Origin: Cordilura impudica
Lineage: Eukaryota > Arthropoda > Insecta > Diptera > Scathophagidae
DNA: 64,000 nucleotides
Assembly: GCA_963682025.1 (NCBI GenBank)
Contig: OY821519.1
Span: 251,486,858-251,550,857 of the forward strand
Direction: 5' to 3'
Shown piece by piece: positions 12,293-24,208 of the stretch (positions within the stretch are counted from its first letter, which is position 1; the number at the start of each line of letters is the position of its first letter). The position numbers and the translations under genes were made by a program. The notes beneath the pieces were generated by a model. It was not told the DNA's origin and did no database searches. It saw nothing but the letters and a program-made list of their open reading frames with translations.

Positions 12293-13827
12293 ATTATTAT
12301 ATCTTCCAGACTTGTTCTTGAAATAATGATTCCCCCTGCCGGACAAATAGTTAAATAAAAGCTTTATCTTTATAATATGTTTAAAGTGTTTGACATGTGT
12401 GAATTCATTTGTGCTTAATATATCATTGTTGGGAATTCTGACGTATGTTTGTTTTTGTTCGAATATTTCCTGTAACAAATATTCCATTAAAAATAATGCA
12501 TGATTCTTTGGTGCTATTGATGGTATTTGCTTTACCTTTTATATCCAGATGATAAGTATTTTGATAATAATAACGATGATGCCGATGTTACTATGATACA
12601 TTATGATTTATTTGTATTTGTTTTGTTTGTTTTGCCTGCTATGTACCCTTCGATACTTCGGCTGTTTGTAGTATCAAAAATGTATTACAGGATTGTGTGT
12701 AAAAAAAACAAAATAAAAAAATACTTATACTGAAATTCGGAATATTCAAAGTGCATTGAATATTAGAGAAATTGATTAATCGTGTGGAAGTAATGTAAAT
12801 GCATTTTGTCATAGTTAACACTTTTCTGGTTCTGACTGTAAGAACCGACACCATAGCAGAGAAGGTGAATAATTTTTGAAGGCTAAACATTTTATTATTA
12901 TTTTTTTTTTTTGAACAAAAGTTTTTAAAAAGTTTTACTCACTAACTTTAACAAAAAGTTGAAAACTTTTTAAATATTTTCCAATATATATGTTTTTTTT
13001 TAAATATCATTCTTTAGCTAGTTACAACTATTTGTTCATAGTATTCAATTTAATGATGNNNNNNNNNNNNNNNNNNNNNNNNNNNNNNNNNNNNNNNNNN
13101 NNNNNNNNNNNNNNNNNNNNNNNNNNNNNNNNNNNNNNNNNNNNNNNNNNNNNNNNNNNNNNNNNNNNNNNNNNNNNNNNNNNNNNNNNNNNNNNNNNNN
13201 NNNNNNNNNNNNNNNNNNNNNNNNNNNNNNNNNNNNNNNNNNNNNNNNNNNNNNNNNNATTCAATTTAATGATGCTCATTAATGGTACTTTAGAGTAATG
13301 CACAAAATAATTACATGAAAATTAATTATTTAATGTTAAATTATAAGTATGTTTAAGTATATGCAAGTTAAGTATAGGTGTTGAAGTTAATGTGGAATTT
13401 TCGTGAAATTTTTGTGTGCTTATGGGAGTGTAAAAAAAGGTCGTAAGTCTTGACTTGATGTTAATTTAGTTGGTTGGGTTTTGTTGGTTGCTATGGTTGG
13501 TTGCTGTTTTTACTATGCGGTTTTTCATAGCAGGTAACCTCAATGTCATCAATTAGTTGCTCTTTAATAAAATTTCAACAAATTACTTGAGTTGCCATCT
13601 TTTACTTTTCCACAGGGCCTTGTGAATTCAACAGACAGTGGTTGGGATGTATGTTAAAGATTAAGGGCGTAACATCAATACAAAGAAGTCTTTGAATATT
13701 ATAAACAGCTAAGTAAGGTGTAATCCGTTGGTTTAATTCGAAATATTTGCTTAATTAACCAGTTGTGGCTTATGTTTTGGCTATGCATTTATGGCCCGAC
13801 TGATTGACAGACCATTTCATATAATAA
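12293..13827. other. Unique sequence containing an assembly gap
   Basis: No recognisable gene. Small open frames near 12,242-12,890 overlap on opposite strands and resemble nothing I know. The N block at 13,059-13,258 falls inside. Confidence 0.5.
13059..13258. other. Assembly gap of exactly 200 N
   Basis: Two hundred N. The 16 bases before it (13,043-13,058, ATTCAATTTAATGATG) are identical to the 16 bases after it (13,259-13,274). This suggests overlapping contig ends or a collapsed short repeat rather than 200 real missing bases. Confidence 0.99.
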
Positions 13828-14137
13828 CCAGCAGATGCCAGCCCTCGAAATTCGACTGCAAATTGTAGGAAATTTTTTATTTAATAAATTTTTTATAAGA
13901 CCCTAAATGTATGCTAATCAATTTCAGCCAATTCACAATTCACCACTTTATTGTTGTTATTGGTTTATGTCCAAAATTATTTTTCTATTTGCAAACACAT
14001 TAACAAATTTAATAAACACACACACACAGCACACAGCATTGTATAATTTTATGTATGTGTTAGTAGCAACTTCTAATGGGCATTACTCCAAAAAGATCGT
14101 GTGGGTCCGATCACAGGGGAGATCTGTAAACATCTAG
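13828..14137 (-). mobile_element. Short non-autonomous Helitron, copy 1 (incomplete)
   Basis: Related to the full copies at 49,818-50,191, 53,209-53,582 and 58,352-58,730. The hairpin end (GCCCTCGAAATTCGACTGC) is present near 13,840, and the terminal CTAG has decayed to CCAG. The other end breaks off near 14,137 after GATCTGTAAAC, so the last ~100 bp and the TC terminus are missing. The internal CACACACACAC tract is expanded relative to other copies. Confidence 0.75.
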
Positions 14138-14267
14138 TAATTAAAGATTTTTTATGGCACTTTTTTAAAATCCAACAGAAAGCGTCATCTATGTATCACT
14201 TTTAGCAATCAACTGCAGGGGCTCTGCTAACATAAAAATTTTTTTATTACTTATAATTTCAACCGGT

Positions 14268-15453
14268 TAATTTTTAATTTTTCGTTTTTTATTTTTCATT
14301 TTTAATTTTTTGTTTTTAATTTTTAATTTTTAATTTTTAATTTTTAATTTTTAATTTTTAATTTTTAATTTTTAATTTTTAATTTTTAATTTTTAATTTT
14401 TAATTTTTAATTTTTAATTTTTAATTTTTAATTTTTAATTTTTAATTTTTAATTTTTAATTTTTAATTTTTAATTTTTAATTTTTAATTTTTAATTTTTA
14501 ATTTTTAATTTTTAATTTTTAATTTTTAATTTTTAATTTTTAATTTTTAATTTTTAATTTTTAATTTTTAATTTTTAATTTTTGATTTTTAATTTTTAAT
14601 TTTTAATTTTTAATTTTTAATTTTTAATTTTTAATTTTTAATTTTTTATTTTTAATTTTTAATTTTTAATTTTTAATTTTTAATTTTTAATTTTTAATTT
14701 TTAATTTTTAATTTTTAATTTTTAATTTTTAATTTTTAATTTTTAATTTTTAATTTTTAATTTTTAATTTTTAATTTTTAATTTTTAATTTTTAATTTTT
14801 AATTTTTAATTTTTAATTTTTAATTTTTAATTTTTAATTTTTAATTTTTAATTTTTAATTTTTAATTTTTAATTTTTAATTTTTAATTTTTAATTTTTAA
14901 TTTTTAATTTTTAATTTTTAATTTTTAATTTTTAATTTTTAATTTTTAATTTTTAATTTTTAATTTTTAATTTTTAATTTTTAATTTTTAATTTTTAATT
15001 TTTAATTTTTAATTTTTAATTTTTAATTTTTAATTTTTAATTTTTAATTTTTAATTTTTAATTTTTAATTTTTAATTTTTAATTTTTAATTTTTAATTTT
15101 TAATTTTTAATTTTTAATTTTTAATTTTTAATTTTTAATTTTTAATTTTTAATTTTCAATTTTTAATTTTTAATTTTTAATTTTTAATTTTTAATTTTTA
15201 ATTTTTAATTTTTAATTTTTAATTTTTAATTTTTAATTTTTAATTTTTAATTTTTAATTTTTAATTTTTAATTTTTAATTTTTAATTTTTAATTTTTAAT
15301 TTTTAATTTTTAATTTTTAATTATTAATTTTTAATTTTTAATTTTTAATTTTTAATTTTTAATTTTTAATTTTTAATTTTTAATTTTTAATTTTTAATTT
15401 TTAATTTTTAATTGTTAATTTTTAATTTTTAGTTTTTAATTTTTAGTTTTTAA
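14268..15453. repeat. (TTTTTAA)n heptanucleotide array, ~1.19 kb
   Basis: About 165-170 head-to-tail 7-bp units, almost perfectly pure apart from isolated changes (e.g. TTTTGATT near 14,581, TTTTCAA near 15,155, ATTATTAA near 15,320). Units become irregular only at the two ends. Such purity over this length implies recent expansion. Confidence 0.97.
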
Positions 15454-16810
15454 ATATTTGAAATTTTTTCATAAATTTCGATCAATGAAACTTTTAGTTA
15501 AAATTAAAAATTTTTAATACAGTATTAGCAAATATTTCATAGCCGTCAGGCAATTTTCCATAAATATTAAATTAAAATCTTTATGTTTTCATTTAATTTT
15601 AGCCAATGAAACTTTTTATACAATACAATACAACAACACAACTTTTCATTAAAGATTTGAATTTTTTCATAAATTCTATAAAACATTAAAATTTTAATTT
15701 TTTATAGAATATTATGAAATATTTCATAGTTTTTACGTATTTTTTCTTATAAATTTAAAGAAAATTAAAATGTTTTTCTATAATTTCACCCGCTGAAACT
15801 CTTCATTAAAACTATGAAATTTTAATATGTTAAATAATAAAAAATTTCACAGCTTTTATGCATTTTTCAATAAATATTGAATGAAAATTAAAGTGTGTTC
15901 ATTTAATTTCAGCTAATGAAACTTTTCATTAAAATTATGAATTTTTTGACAATAAAATAATAAAATATATCAGAGATCTTATGAAATTTTTAATATTAAC
16001 ATTCGAAATTTTTCATTAAATTTCAGTCAATAAAACTATTCGTTAATATTATGAATTTTCATTAAGAGATTTTTCGAAACATTTCATAGGTTTTATGAAA
16101 TTTTTCATAGCAATAAAAACTTCATAATTTTTTCATTACAATTAAGCCAATTTCATTTAAATTTTTATATATGTTCATATAAAATTATGAAGCATTTCAT
16201 TAAAATTATGAACCTTTTTATAGAATATTATGAAAGATTTCATAATATTTATGAATTTCTTTAAAGTTTCCGCTTAATTTCAGTAAATTTTTCATATTTT
16301 CATAATTGCTATTAAACATTTAAACATTTTTCACTTAGTTTCAGGAAAAAAATTTTTTTTTCACTGAAATTGTGAATTTTATTTATATTAAATTATGAAA
16401 GATTTCATATAATTTCGACTAAAAACTAGTATATTTTTCATAAACTTTTAGCCATTGAAAGTTTTGATCAAAATTATGAAATTTTTTATAACTACATTTA
16501 AACTTTTAAAAAATTATCATTTAATTTCAGCCAATGGAAGTTTTCATTAAAATTATTAATTTTATCATACAATATTGTGAAACATTTCATAGTATGTATG
16601 ATATTTTTAATAGTTTCTATAAAACATTTCATGTGGCATAATCGTTAACAACAGTTTCATTGGCTGATTTAAAATGTTTCGTATATTCTTGATCATATTC
16701 ATATATTTAATAAAGGGTTCGTTATTTTAATGAATATTTCATTAAGTCCATGACAGCTTTAGAAATTTAGTTTTTTTAATTAAATTAATTAAATTTTCAT
16801 TAGAATCATG
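15454..16810. repeat. Degraded ~110-130-bp tandem repeat (TTTCAT/ATGAAA rich)
   Basis: A module built from ATTTAATTTCAGCCAATGAA, ACTTTTCATTAAAATTATGA and ATTATGAAACATTTCATAG recurs roughly ten times with length variation. Each unit is rich in the ATGAAA/TTTCAT inverted pair, so units can fold back locally. No coding content. Confidence 0.75.
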
Positions 16811-18603
16811 AAATTTTCATTAAATTTGCTCTTGCTCTCTACAAGAATATCATTTAGCCAAACCACTGTCTGCTACATGTGTGTGTATGTGTGTGCGTCT
16901 GTGTGTACTATTTTTCACCGTTTCGCGTGCACGTTTCGTTTAACAATAAATTTGCGGTTGAATGCAATTCAACTGGTTTATTCGTTTTTTCTTTACAATT
17001 GTTGATTTTTTTTTTTATATATTTTTTTATATTCCAAAAGACCACAAAGTGGTGACTTAACACGGTTTTCACTCATACCATCCACCTTTTTCACTTTCAT
17101 CATCCTCTTTCTCCCTCCTACAACTTCTAAGGGAAGCTTTAATGGGGGGTTTGTGCAACATTATAATTACTGGCAGGCTTTACATTGTACTCGTATAAGG
17201 TTAACTTGTGGTTTTAAACTTACACAAAGAATACTAGGAAAGGGTTGTTGGACATGTTTGTCTTCATGAAATTCTGGAATGCTTAAGCTACCACTAGTGA
17301 ATGGAGCATATGTAAAGAGCTACTGAAAGTTAGTTCGACATATGAGTACATATTTATTTGTGAAAAAATTCTACAATGTTAATTACAAAATAAATTGTTG
17401 TCTTCTAAATGCTTTTAGCCTCGCCTACATATGAAATGTTTGATTGCATAACACTTTTTAAACGGCATCTATTTTGTAATGGCAAAATTGTAATGTGTCA
17501 GTAAAACTGTTTAGTTTTATGAGTTTTTTCTTGTCAACTTTAGCGTCTCATACCTAAGAAATAGAACGGCCAAAGTTTTGCTAATAATTTAAAGAAAATT
17601 TAAAAAAAAGTATAAATTGGGCTTCTGAAGTAACAGAATAGAAAATTGTTATCCCAACTTCGTTTTGCAATAGTTTCAGTATTTGATTTGGTATTAGAAG
17701 TGAAATTATTTAGTTTCAATAATACAACTCGTATATTCGGCCTTAAAATATTGAATTAATCCAGCAATTGGGTTTCCTTTAATAATAAAACTGTGCAAAA
17801 TTTTTTTGAAGGACATTCTTTGTCGAAGTTGTTCAGAATGTTTCAGAATAAAATTCAGATTTTTTGATAATGTATATATTTTAAAGTGATAGATGACAAT
17901 AGTTTCTAATTTAAATATTTAATAATAATTTTTAATTTGAATATCTAACTTGATTTAATTTAATAATATTTTATTTTATTTATTAACTGTTTATTTTTGA
18001 TAGCTTTAATAATTTTTCACAATTCCGGGATCTATTGATTAATAATTTAGTCATGATATAGTACCACTTTTCAGAGTTGCATTAATATCTTGGCCAAAAA
18101 AGTAGCGTTAAACTGCAATAAGTTTTGTGAAAAGGTAGCACAATTCAGAATTATATTGAGCATAAACTTGATCATCAAATAGTACCACAATTGGGGATCC
18201 TATTGATTAATAATTTAATAATAATATAGGAGCACAATACATGGTTTCATTGGATAAGAATTTAGTTATGAAAAAGTGCCGTAGTTCAGGATCGAATTTA
18301 GGAGACTTCTATTTAATGCTACAATGCAACAGCCATTTAAGGGGGTGATAAATTCTAACTCAGGGTGAAACTATAGGCCAGTATAGTAAAACCACATTTT
18401 CAGTCCAAACTTTTTTTATTACCTTTTATATTTGTTCCTTATCTCTATGATTATTTGCTTAGTTTTTCAGTTATAACTCAAGAACCATTCATGATTTGTC
18501 ATATCATTCTTCAGCAAAGAGCTAAATGAAATCTTCAAAAAATTTTAATTTTTTGTAATCATTTATGTTGAATGATACATTCAAGTCGTTTGATTATAAT
18601 TTA
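16811..18603. other. AT-rich unique sequence, no gene seen
   Basis: It contains a TGTGTGTATGTGTGTGCGTC tract near 16,880, a pyrimidine-rich stretch near 17,080-17,130 and otherwise featureless AT-rich DNA. The ORF at 16,808-17,005 resembles no family I know. Confidence 0.5.
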
Positions 18604-18955
18604 CTAGCAAATTCCAGCGCTCGAAATTCGAGTGCAATTTCTAGGCAGCTTTATTTTTCAACTTAGCCAATTCACAAACCAACACTATTATGGTTTATTA
18701 TTATTGAGAATGAAGACAACATACTTATTATCAAACATATTAACAAATTTAATAAAACACGCATAGTACATGTATAATTTTTGTATTAGTAGCAACTTTA
18801 AATGCAATTTACTCAAAATAAAGGAAAAAATTAAAAAAATCTGTAAAACGGCTAAAAGGAAACACCTTTCAAATAATATACGTTTGGTCAAAGTCGGGAT
18901 AAAACGGCACAACAAAACATCGGTCACAAGAAATCGCCTAGCCTATTAGTATTAT
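18604..18955 (-). mobile_element. Short non-autonomous Helitron, copy 2
   Basis: Read on minus it ends with the hairpin CACTCGA-att-TCGAGCG, then CTGGAATTTGCTAG. It abuts copy 3 directly at 18,955/18,956, forming a head-to-tail pair. The interior matches the other copies, including GGTTTATTATTATTGAGAAT, which is shared with the copy at 24,277. Confidence 0.85.
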
Positions 18956-19332
18956 ACTAGCAGATTCCAGGCCTCGAAATTCGAGTGTAAATTCAAGGAA
19001 ATTTTATTTTTTCATTAAATAAAGACCCTAAAAGTATGCTAATCAATTATAGCCAATTCGCAAATCAACACAAAAAATAAACTCACTTTTATTACAAACA
19101 CATTAACAAATTTAATAAATACACACATAGCATTGTATAATTTTATGTATGTGTTAGTAGCAACTTTAAATGCAATTTACTCAAAATGAAGGAAAAGATT
19201 TAAAAATCTGTAAATCTGCAAAACGTCTAAAAAGAAATACCTTTCATATAATATACGTTTGGTCAAAATCGGGATAAAACGGTAGAACAAAACATCGGTC
19301 ACAAGAAATCGCCAAGCCTATTAATATTATAG
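18956..19332 (-). mobile_element. Short non-autonomous Helitron, copy 3
   Basis: On minus it starts TCTATAATATTAATAGGCTT at 19,332 and ends with hairpin CACTCGA-att-TCGAGGC and CTGGAATCTGCTAG at 18,956. A 5'-TC, a 3'-CTAG and a hairpin ~12 nt before the end are the Helitron hallmarks. Length is ~375 bp. No coding capacity, so it needs transposase from elsewhere. Confidence 0.9.
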
Positions 19333-19454
19333 ATATTAGTAGATTATAGAGATGTATACGTATGAGTGATACTTTTAATAGTAAATGAAATATACTATGT
19401 ATACATCAGGGGTCGAATCGTCGCATTCGTTATCGAAATTTTCGATTGAAATTA

Positions 19455-20246
19455 TTATACCCCATACCACTATGTGGTTTGGGTATAATGACTTTGTGCT
19501 GCTGTTTGTAACAACCAAAAATATTTGATCTACACCCATCTTTAATTATACCGATCGAATCAGAATCACTATCTGATTCGATTTAACGATGTCCGTCCGT
19601 CCGTCCGTCCGTCTGTGTGTCCATGTAAAGCTTATAATCAAACTGCAGGTCGCAAATATGAATATATTTTGATGAAATTTGGTATTTAATCTTTTATCGG
19701 CCAAGGGATGAACGCTATTGAAATTGGCGAGAATCGGTCTCTGTTCAGACCTAGCCCCCATACAAATGACCCCTATGAAATCAACATATATTGCCATAAG
19801 ATCCAAATTATCATACAAATCTTAGTCAAATTGGGTTTGTATGTATATATTACATCCATTAATCAGTAGTCCAAAAACGATCCCTATTGGACAACTCTTA
19901 GTCATAGGCCCCATATAGAGCTGCTTCCCGATCTACACTTAAATCTATAAAAAAAAAAAAAAAAATATTGCACTGATTCTTCTCAAATTTTGTTTGTATA
20001 TATTTTTGCAAAATACAAGAGACTTTACCATACATGGTCAGGATCGGTCCATTTTTGGGCCTAGTCCCCATATCCGATATGAAGTTTTTCATATCTGCAG
20101 CCGAAAAAATTAATAAAAATCCCACTCAAATTTGGTTCATGCTTATTTTCTACATCCAGTTAGTTGGGCCTGAGAGATAGGGTCTCTAAACGCATGGTAT
20201 AGGGTATCGTATAGTCGGTCTAGACCGACTATAATTTCCTTACTTG
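19455..20246 (+). mobile_element. DINE-1/mini-me-like element, copy 3
   Basis: Full-length: 5' hairpin TATACCCCATACCAC / GTGGTTTGGGTATA, (GTCC)5 near 19,591, and the TATAGTCGGTCT palindrome followed by CTTACTTG at 20,239-20,246. Very similar to copies 1, 6, 8 and 9, so a young subfamily. It lies between two short inverted sequences containing CGCATTCG (near 19,433 and 20,413). Confidence 0.9.
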
Positions 20247-20433
20247 TTTTTTTATTTTCCAAAATAAAATACCAAGAGTAATTCTACTCTGTCACAGCTA
20301 ACGAGTTATGGTCCATAGTTAATAATAAAAGTGGAACGAATTCTGACGATTGTCCGTCTTTTTTAAATAATAAACCAATATATGGAAATTCGATTGATTT
20401 TACTCGATATCGAATGCGTGGATTTTCCCCCAG

Positions 20434-21030
20434 TATCTATAGTCCACACCAATATGTGGTCAGGACATAATGATTTGTGTGATGTTTGTAACTAGCAAAC
20501 ATATTTGACCTAAACCCATCTTTAATTCTGAATCGATTTATCAATGTCCGTGTGTCTGTCCGTCCGTCTGTCCGTGTGTCCATCTGTGTGGCCATATAAA
20601 CTTTGTAATCAGACTACATGTCGTAAAAATGGATACATTAAATTCGAATATATTTTAAGCTGGATACACATGCTTCTATCGGCCATAGAATAAACGCTAT
20701 TGAGAGTTTTCAAAATCGGTTTTTGTTCAAGCCTAGTCCTCACACAAATGACCCCCATGAAGTCGACTTATATTGCCATAAGACATCGGTCAAATTTGGT
20801 TTGTGTGTATCTATTACAACCATTTATTAGTATTTAAAAAAAACTATTTAGTTTGATTTTACCAAATATGGGCAGGATTTTTATATCTGCAGGCGAAAAA
20901 ATAACAATTTCACTCAAATTTGCTTTATGATTTTTTCTATATTCAATTAGTTGTACCTAAAACCCTTTTTCTAAGCGTATCGTATACTGTTATTCTATAT
21001 TTTGTATGGATATATTGCTAAGAATTACTT
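20434..21030 (+). mobile_element. DINE-1/mini-me-like element, copy 4 (old, shortened)
   Basis: Diverged relative of the neighbouring copy. The 5' part (CCACACCAATATGTGGTCAGG) and a mixed GTCTGTCCGTCCGTCTGTCC tract near 20,550 are clear. The 3' palindrome is lost; only CTAAGCGTATCGTATACTG-like remnants remain near 20,971. Boundaries are approximate. Confidence 0.72.
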
Positions 21031-21155
21031 ATTTAAGCCTTAGCTACAATTATGATGAAGAATGAAATAAGAAAACATCAATGGGTTAAGTTTGTGCTGA
21101 AAACTCCAAACCCTTTGGAGATTTTACCACTCTGTTCTAGTATTTTCACCCTGAC

Positions 21156-22277
21156 TTGAAATTTCTCACCCCCAGACAAATGAGCCCGATATTGAGAAGT
21201 GATGAAGATCGTGCTTATTTTACATTAGTTCGAAACGAATATAATTTCTTTCGAAGTTTCCTATACAAACAATATATTTTTGATATCGAAAATAAAATTA
21301 AACCAAATTCTTCAGCTTTTTGGCATTTCGTAATTAGCAAAGTAGATGATAATGACATTTCCAAACGTTCTTCGGTATTTTGTCATCTGATGGTAATACA
21401 GAATCCTGTCATTTATTTGCATATTTTTTTTAAACAGTATTTGATTTTCAACCATTACACCAGATTACAGATCGTATAAGAATTTTGTTATTATTGATCG
21501 TAGCCAAGTTACAAACTATATAGCAATTGTAAAGCAATGTACAATAGAAATATTTTTCGACTCAATTATCAAAGAAAGCTTTGTCAAAGATTTTATTTCA
21601 ATTTGCCAACATGGTTTTATGCCTGGCACTACGAATTAACCTTGGTAACTCATAAAATATAAAGTGCCATGGAGCTGAGATCTCAATTAGATATTGTTTA
21701 TACGGATTTTGCGAAAGCATTTTATACAGTAAATCATGGTATTTTATTAAATAAAATTTCTACATTTGGATTTCCTCATAATATACAATTATTTTTTAAA
21801 AACTTTTTAATTAAAAAAAAAATGAAAGTCTCTTTTGGAAATTATTATTCGAAATTTCACATTAATGCTTACTCTGGTATTCCACAGGGCACATATATTG
21901 GACCGCTGCTATTTGTTATCTTTATTAATGATCTTTCATCTGTTTTAAAGTTTTCAAAATGTCTGTTATTTGCCGATGATATGAAATTATTTGCTATAGT
22001 ATCAAATGTGGTTGATTCCATAAAATTGCAGAACGACTAAATCAAATTATCAAAGTTGTGTAGTGATAAGTATTGTGTTGTTTCTTACACTCGCTGATCC
22101 CATCCTATATTGCTTCCATTGTTTCGAAAGCTTATATTATGCTTGGCTTCATAAATAGAGATTCTTTCACATCCAAATTCTTATTTACGTCATTGGTTGC
22201 TAGTAAACTCGAAGATTGTTCTATTGTTTTGGAGCCCTTATTACATGAAATCTTCAAGCCGTGCTGAGGGTGTTTAA
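21156..22277 (+). pseudogene. LINE (Jockey-superfamily type) reverse transcriptase relic, 5' part
   Basis: Broken remains of a non-LTR retrotransposon ORF2. Reading across frames: an FWHFVISK segment (around 21,310) typical of the region before the RT, then NYIAIVKQ...ISICQHGFMPG (21,510-21,630), then YTDFAKAFYTVNH (first catalytic Asp, ~21,700), GIPQGTYIGPLLFVIFINDL (~21,880) and LLFADDMKLF with the catalytic FADD (~21,965-21,995). SKAYIMLGF and SKLEDCSIV follow (22,120-22,230). Stops and frameshifts separate these blocks. The frame is interrupted at a TTAA (22,274) by the piggyBac element and appears to resume after it. Clade assignment is from motif memory only. Confidence 0.85.
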
Positions 22278-24204
22278 CCTTCATCTCACCCTTGTGTGGA
22301 AAACCACACAATATAAAAATATTTTGTACATAAAAAAAATAATAATTAAGCGATGTTCATGAAACTTCTTGATTTTTCCTGTCACATTAATTTTGTACAG
22401 AAAACACATTAATTGATTCAAAAATATATTTTTGCAGCGAGATATTTAAAAAGTGACGTTGCTTACCCTGGTGTGTGGTTTTCCACACATATGTAATTTA
22501 TATATATTTTGCACTAGGAACATAATTTTTTTCCGGCAAGTGTCCATTCCTGTTGAAGTTCTGACAAACTGTATACCTATTATACAATATAGACAATTGA
22601 TAATGTTATTCTGAAGTGATCAAATGCATATGCAAAGGAACAATGCTGTGACAGCTATACCGAAATCGACTCAAATATGTTACATGCATATATCGCTGTT
22701 CCTATTTTGGGTGAACTTTACAGGTCTATGTTTCTAACAAATCTAATGTTTTAGATATAATTGTAATAATTTAGATGAAAGAATGAGACAATGTTGAATT
22801 TATTTGATGGTGAATATGGACGTCCCATAGTTAGAGCTATATTGTCGAAGGAGGCATTTCAATACATGAATAGTGTTGTTCGGTTCGATAACATTATAAG
22901 CAGAAATCAAAGAAGCTTTACGGACAAATTTGCTGCAATTCGTGAAATATTCTACAAATGTTCTGAACTCTTAGCTGATTGTTGTAATTCATCTTAACAT
23001 GTTACTGTTGACGAGCAATTGCTAGGTTTTCGTAGAAGATGCAAGTTTCGACAATATATCTCTTCTAAGCCTATACGATGTGGCTGTTAGTTTGCTCTGA
23101 ATTTATTACGTTTGAAAAATTCAACCATAATTGGGTCAACCAGTTTGTGGTTAAGCTGAAAAAATCAGGGTGAATGTGTGGCTTCGAATTTTGTTCGCAG
23201 AGAGAAGAGTCATAACATAACAACGGACAACTTTTTCCCATTTTACGAACTTGGTCAAAAGTTGTTATACCAAGCGCTAACAATGGCCACCAAAACTTTT
23301 GGAATGCAAAAAAGTTCCATTGTTCCATTCAAAATTTTCATTTACCGAAAACACAACACTCGTATCATATATCGATAGAAAAGAAAATTGTGTAATACTG
23401 CATAGCACCATACATGCCTCGAATAATGTAGAATCTTATGGAAAAAAGCCGTCAATAATCAGTCAATATTATACTAAAACCAAGAATTCGTTTCAATGAT
23501 TTATATTTTAATTTTTATTTCATTGATCACTACCTATTATAGGTGGCATGGATACATTTGGCAAATGTTGTCTTGTTATAGTTCTAAAGAAAGACTAATC
23601 GATGGCTGTTAACAGTTTTCACAAATATGATCGATGTCTCAGCTCTAAACGCGTTGATTATATTCAAAGATGTGAACCCAAATTGGCAAACAAACAAAGA
23701 GACGGGTTTTCTTGTGTAAGTTTGGAATATCTCTTGAAAGTCAATTTACAAAATGAATCAGTGGGGGAGCCCAGTTGCTCAACAACCCAGTCTACATCTT
23801 CATCGTTTCATCAACCTTCAGGATCTGGAGAGCACTCATCAGTGTCATTCGACATTCCTCCAAAAAGATCAAAATGTATTCCTCCGAGAATCAAAGGAAA
23901 GGCTACATGTCACATATGATATTACGAGATGTCGAAAACTAAGAACAATGTATATAAACCGATGAGCTGTTTCTGCCAAAAAGGTGTATGTAATCATACT
24001 AATAACCGTGATATTTGTTAAAAATGTGTTGAAGAGAAACTAATTTTATGTAACAGGTTTCAAAATATAAAAATATAAGTTATGGATGGAAAATCATGAT
24101 TTTGAATAATATGTTGCTAGTGCAAAATATGTAGACATCCCGTATGTGTGGAAAACGACACACGAGGGTTAACAACGTAAGTTTTTTTGAGGGTGAGATG
24201 AAGG
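22278..24204 (+). mobile_element. piggyBac-type element 1, TTAA-flanked, 1,927 bp
   Basis: Flanked by TTAA at 22,274-22,277 and 24,205-24,208. Terminal inverted repeats are 15 bp and perfect: CCTTCATCTCACCCT on the left, its complement on the right (24,190-24,204). A palindromic motif TGTGTGG-AAAA-CCACACA directly follows the left TIR (22,293-22,310), recurs at 22,472-22,489, and lies 27 bp inside the right TIR (24,145-24,162). The known piggyBac element also has asymmetric subterminal inverted repeats (short spacer left, long spacer right). Around the inner copies, matching flanks (GTTNCTAGTGCAAAATAT) extend the inverted repeat to about 60 bp. Confidence 0.93.
22680..24060 (+). pseudogene. 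piggyBac-family transposase, broken (element 1)
   Basis: DDE transposase of the cut-and-paste TTAA-specific family. Visible blocks: YIAVPILGELYRS (22,687 on), FDGEYGRPIVRAILSKEAF (22,803), RSFTDKFAAIREIF (22,914), VTVDEQLLGFRRRCKFRQY with first catalytic Asp (23,001-23,057), NITTDNFFPFYELGQKLL with second Asp (23,214-23,268), FSFTENTTLVSYIDRKENC (23,333-23,389), then GGMDTF with third Asp (23,543) in another frame. A cysteine-rich tail (TCHIC...CFCQKGVCNHT...C..C, 23,908-24,030) fits the C-terminal zinc-binding domain. Several stops and frameshifts, and a scrambled part at 23,085-23,190, show it is dead. Confidence 0.9.
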
Positions 24205-24208
24205 TTAA

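Noticed and set aside
13059..13258. 102- and 91-codon ORFs across the N block
   Set aside because: Made of unknown residues; no real sequence.
14268..15453. (TTTTTAA)n as a telomere-type repeat
   Set aside because: No G-rich strand; flies of this group do not use such telomeric repeats, and the array is internal.
16808..17005. 65-codon ORF with VCYMCVYVCASVC
   Set aside because: The Cys pattern comes from a TGTGTG tract; no family resemblance.
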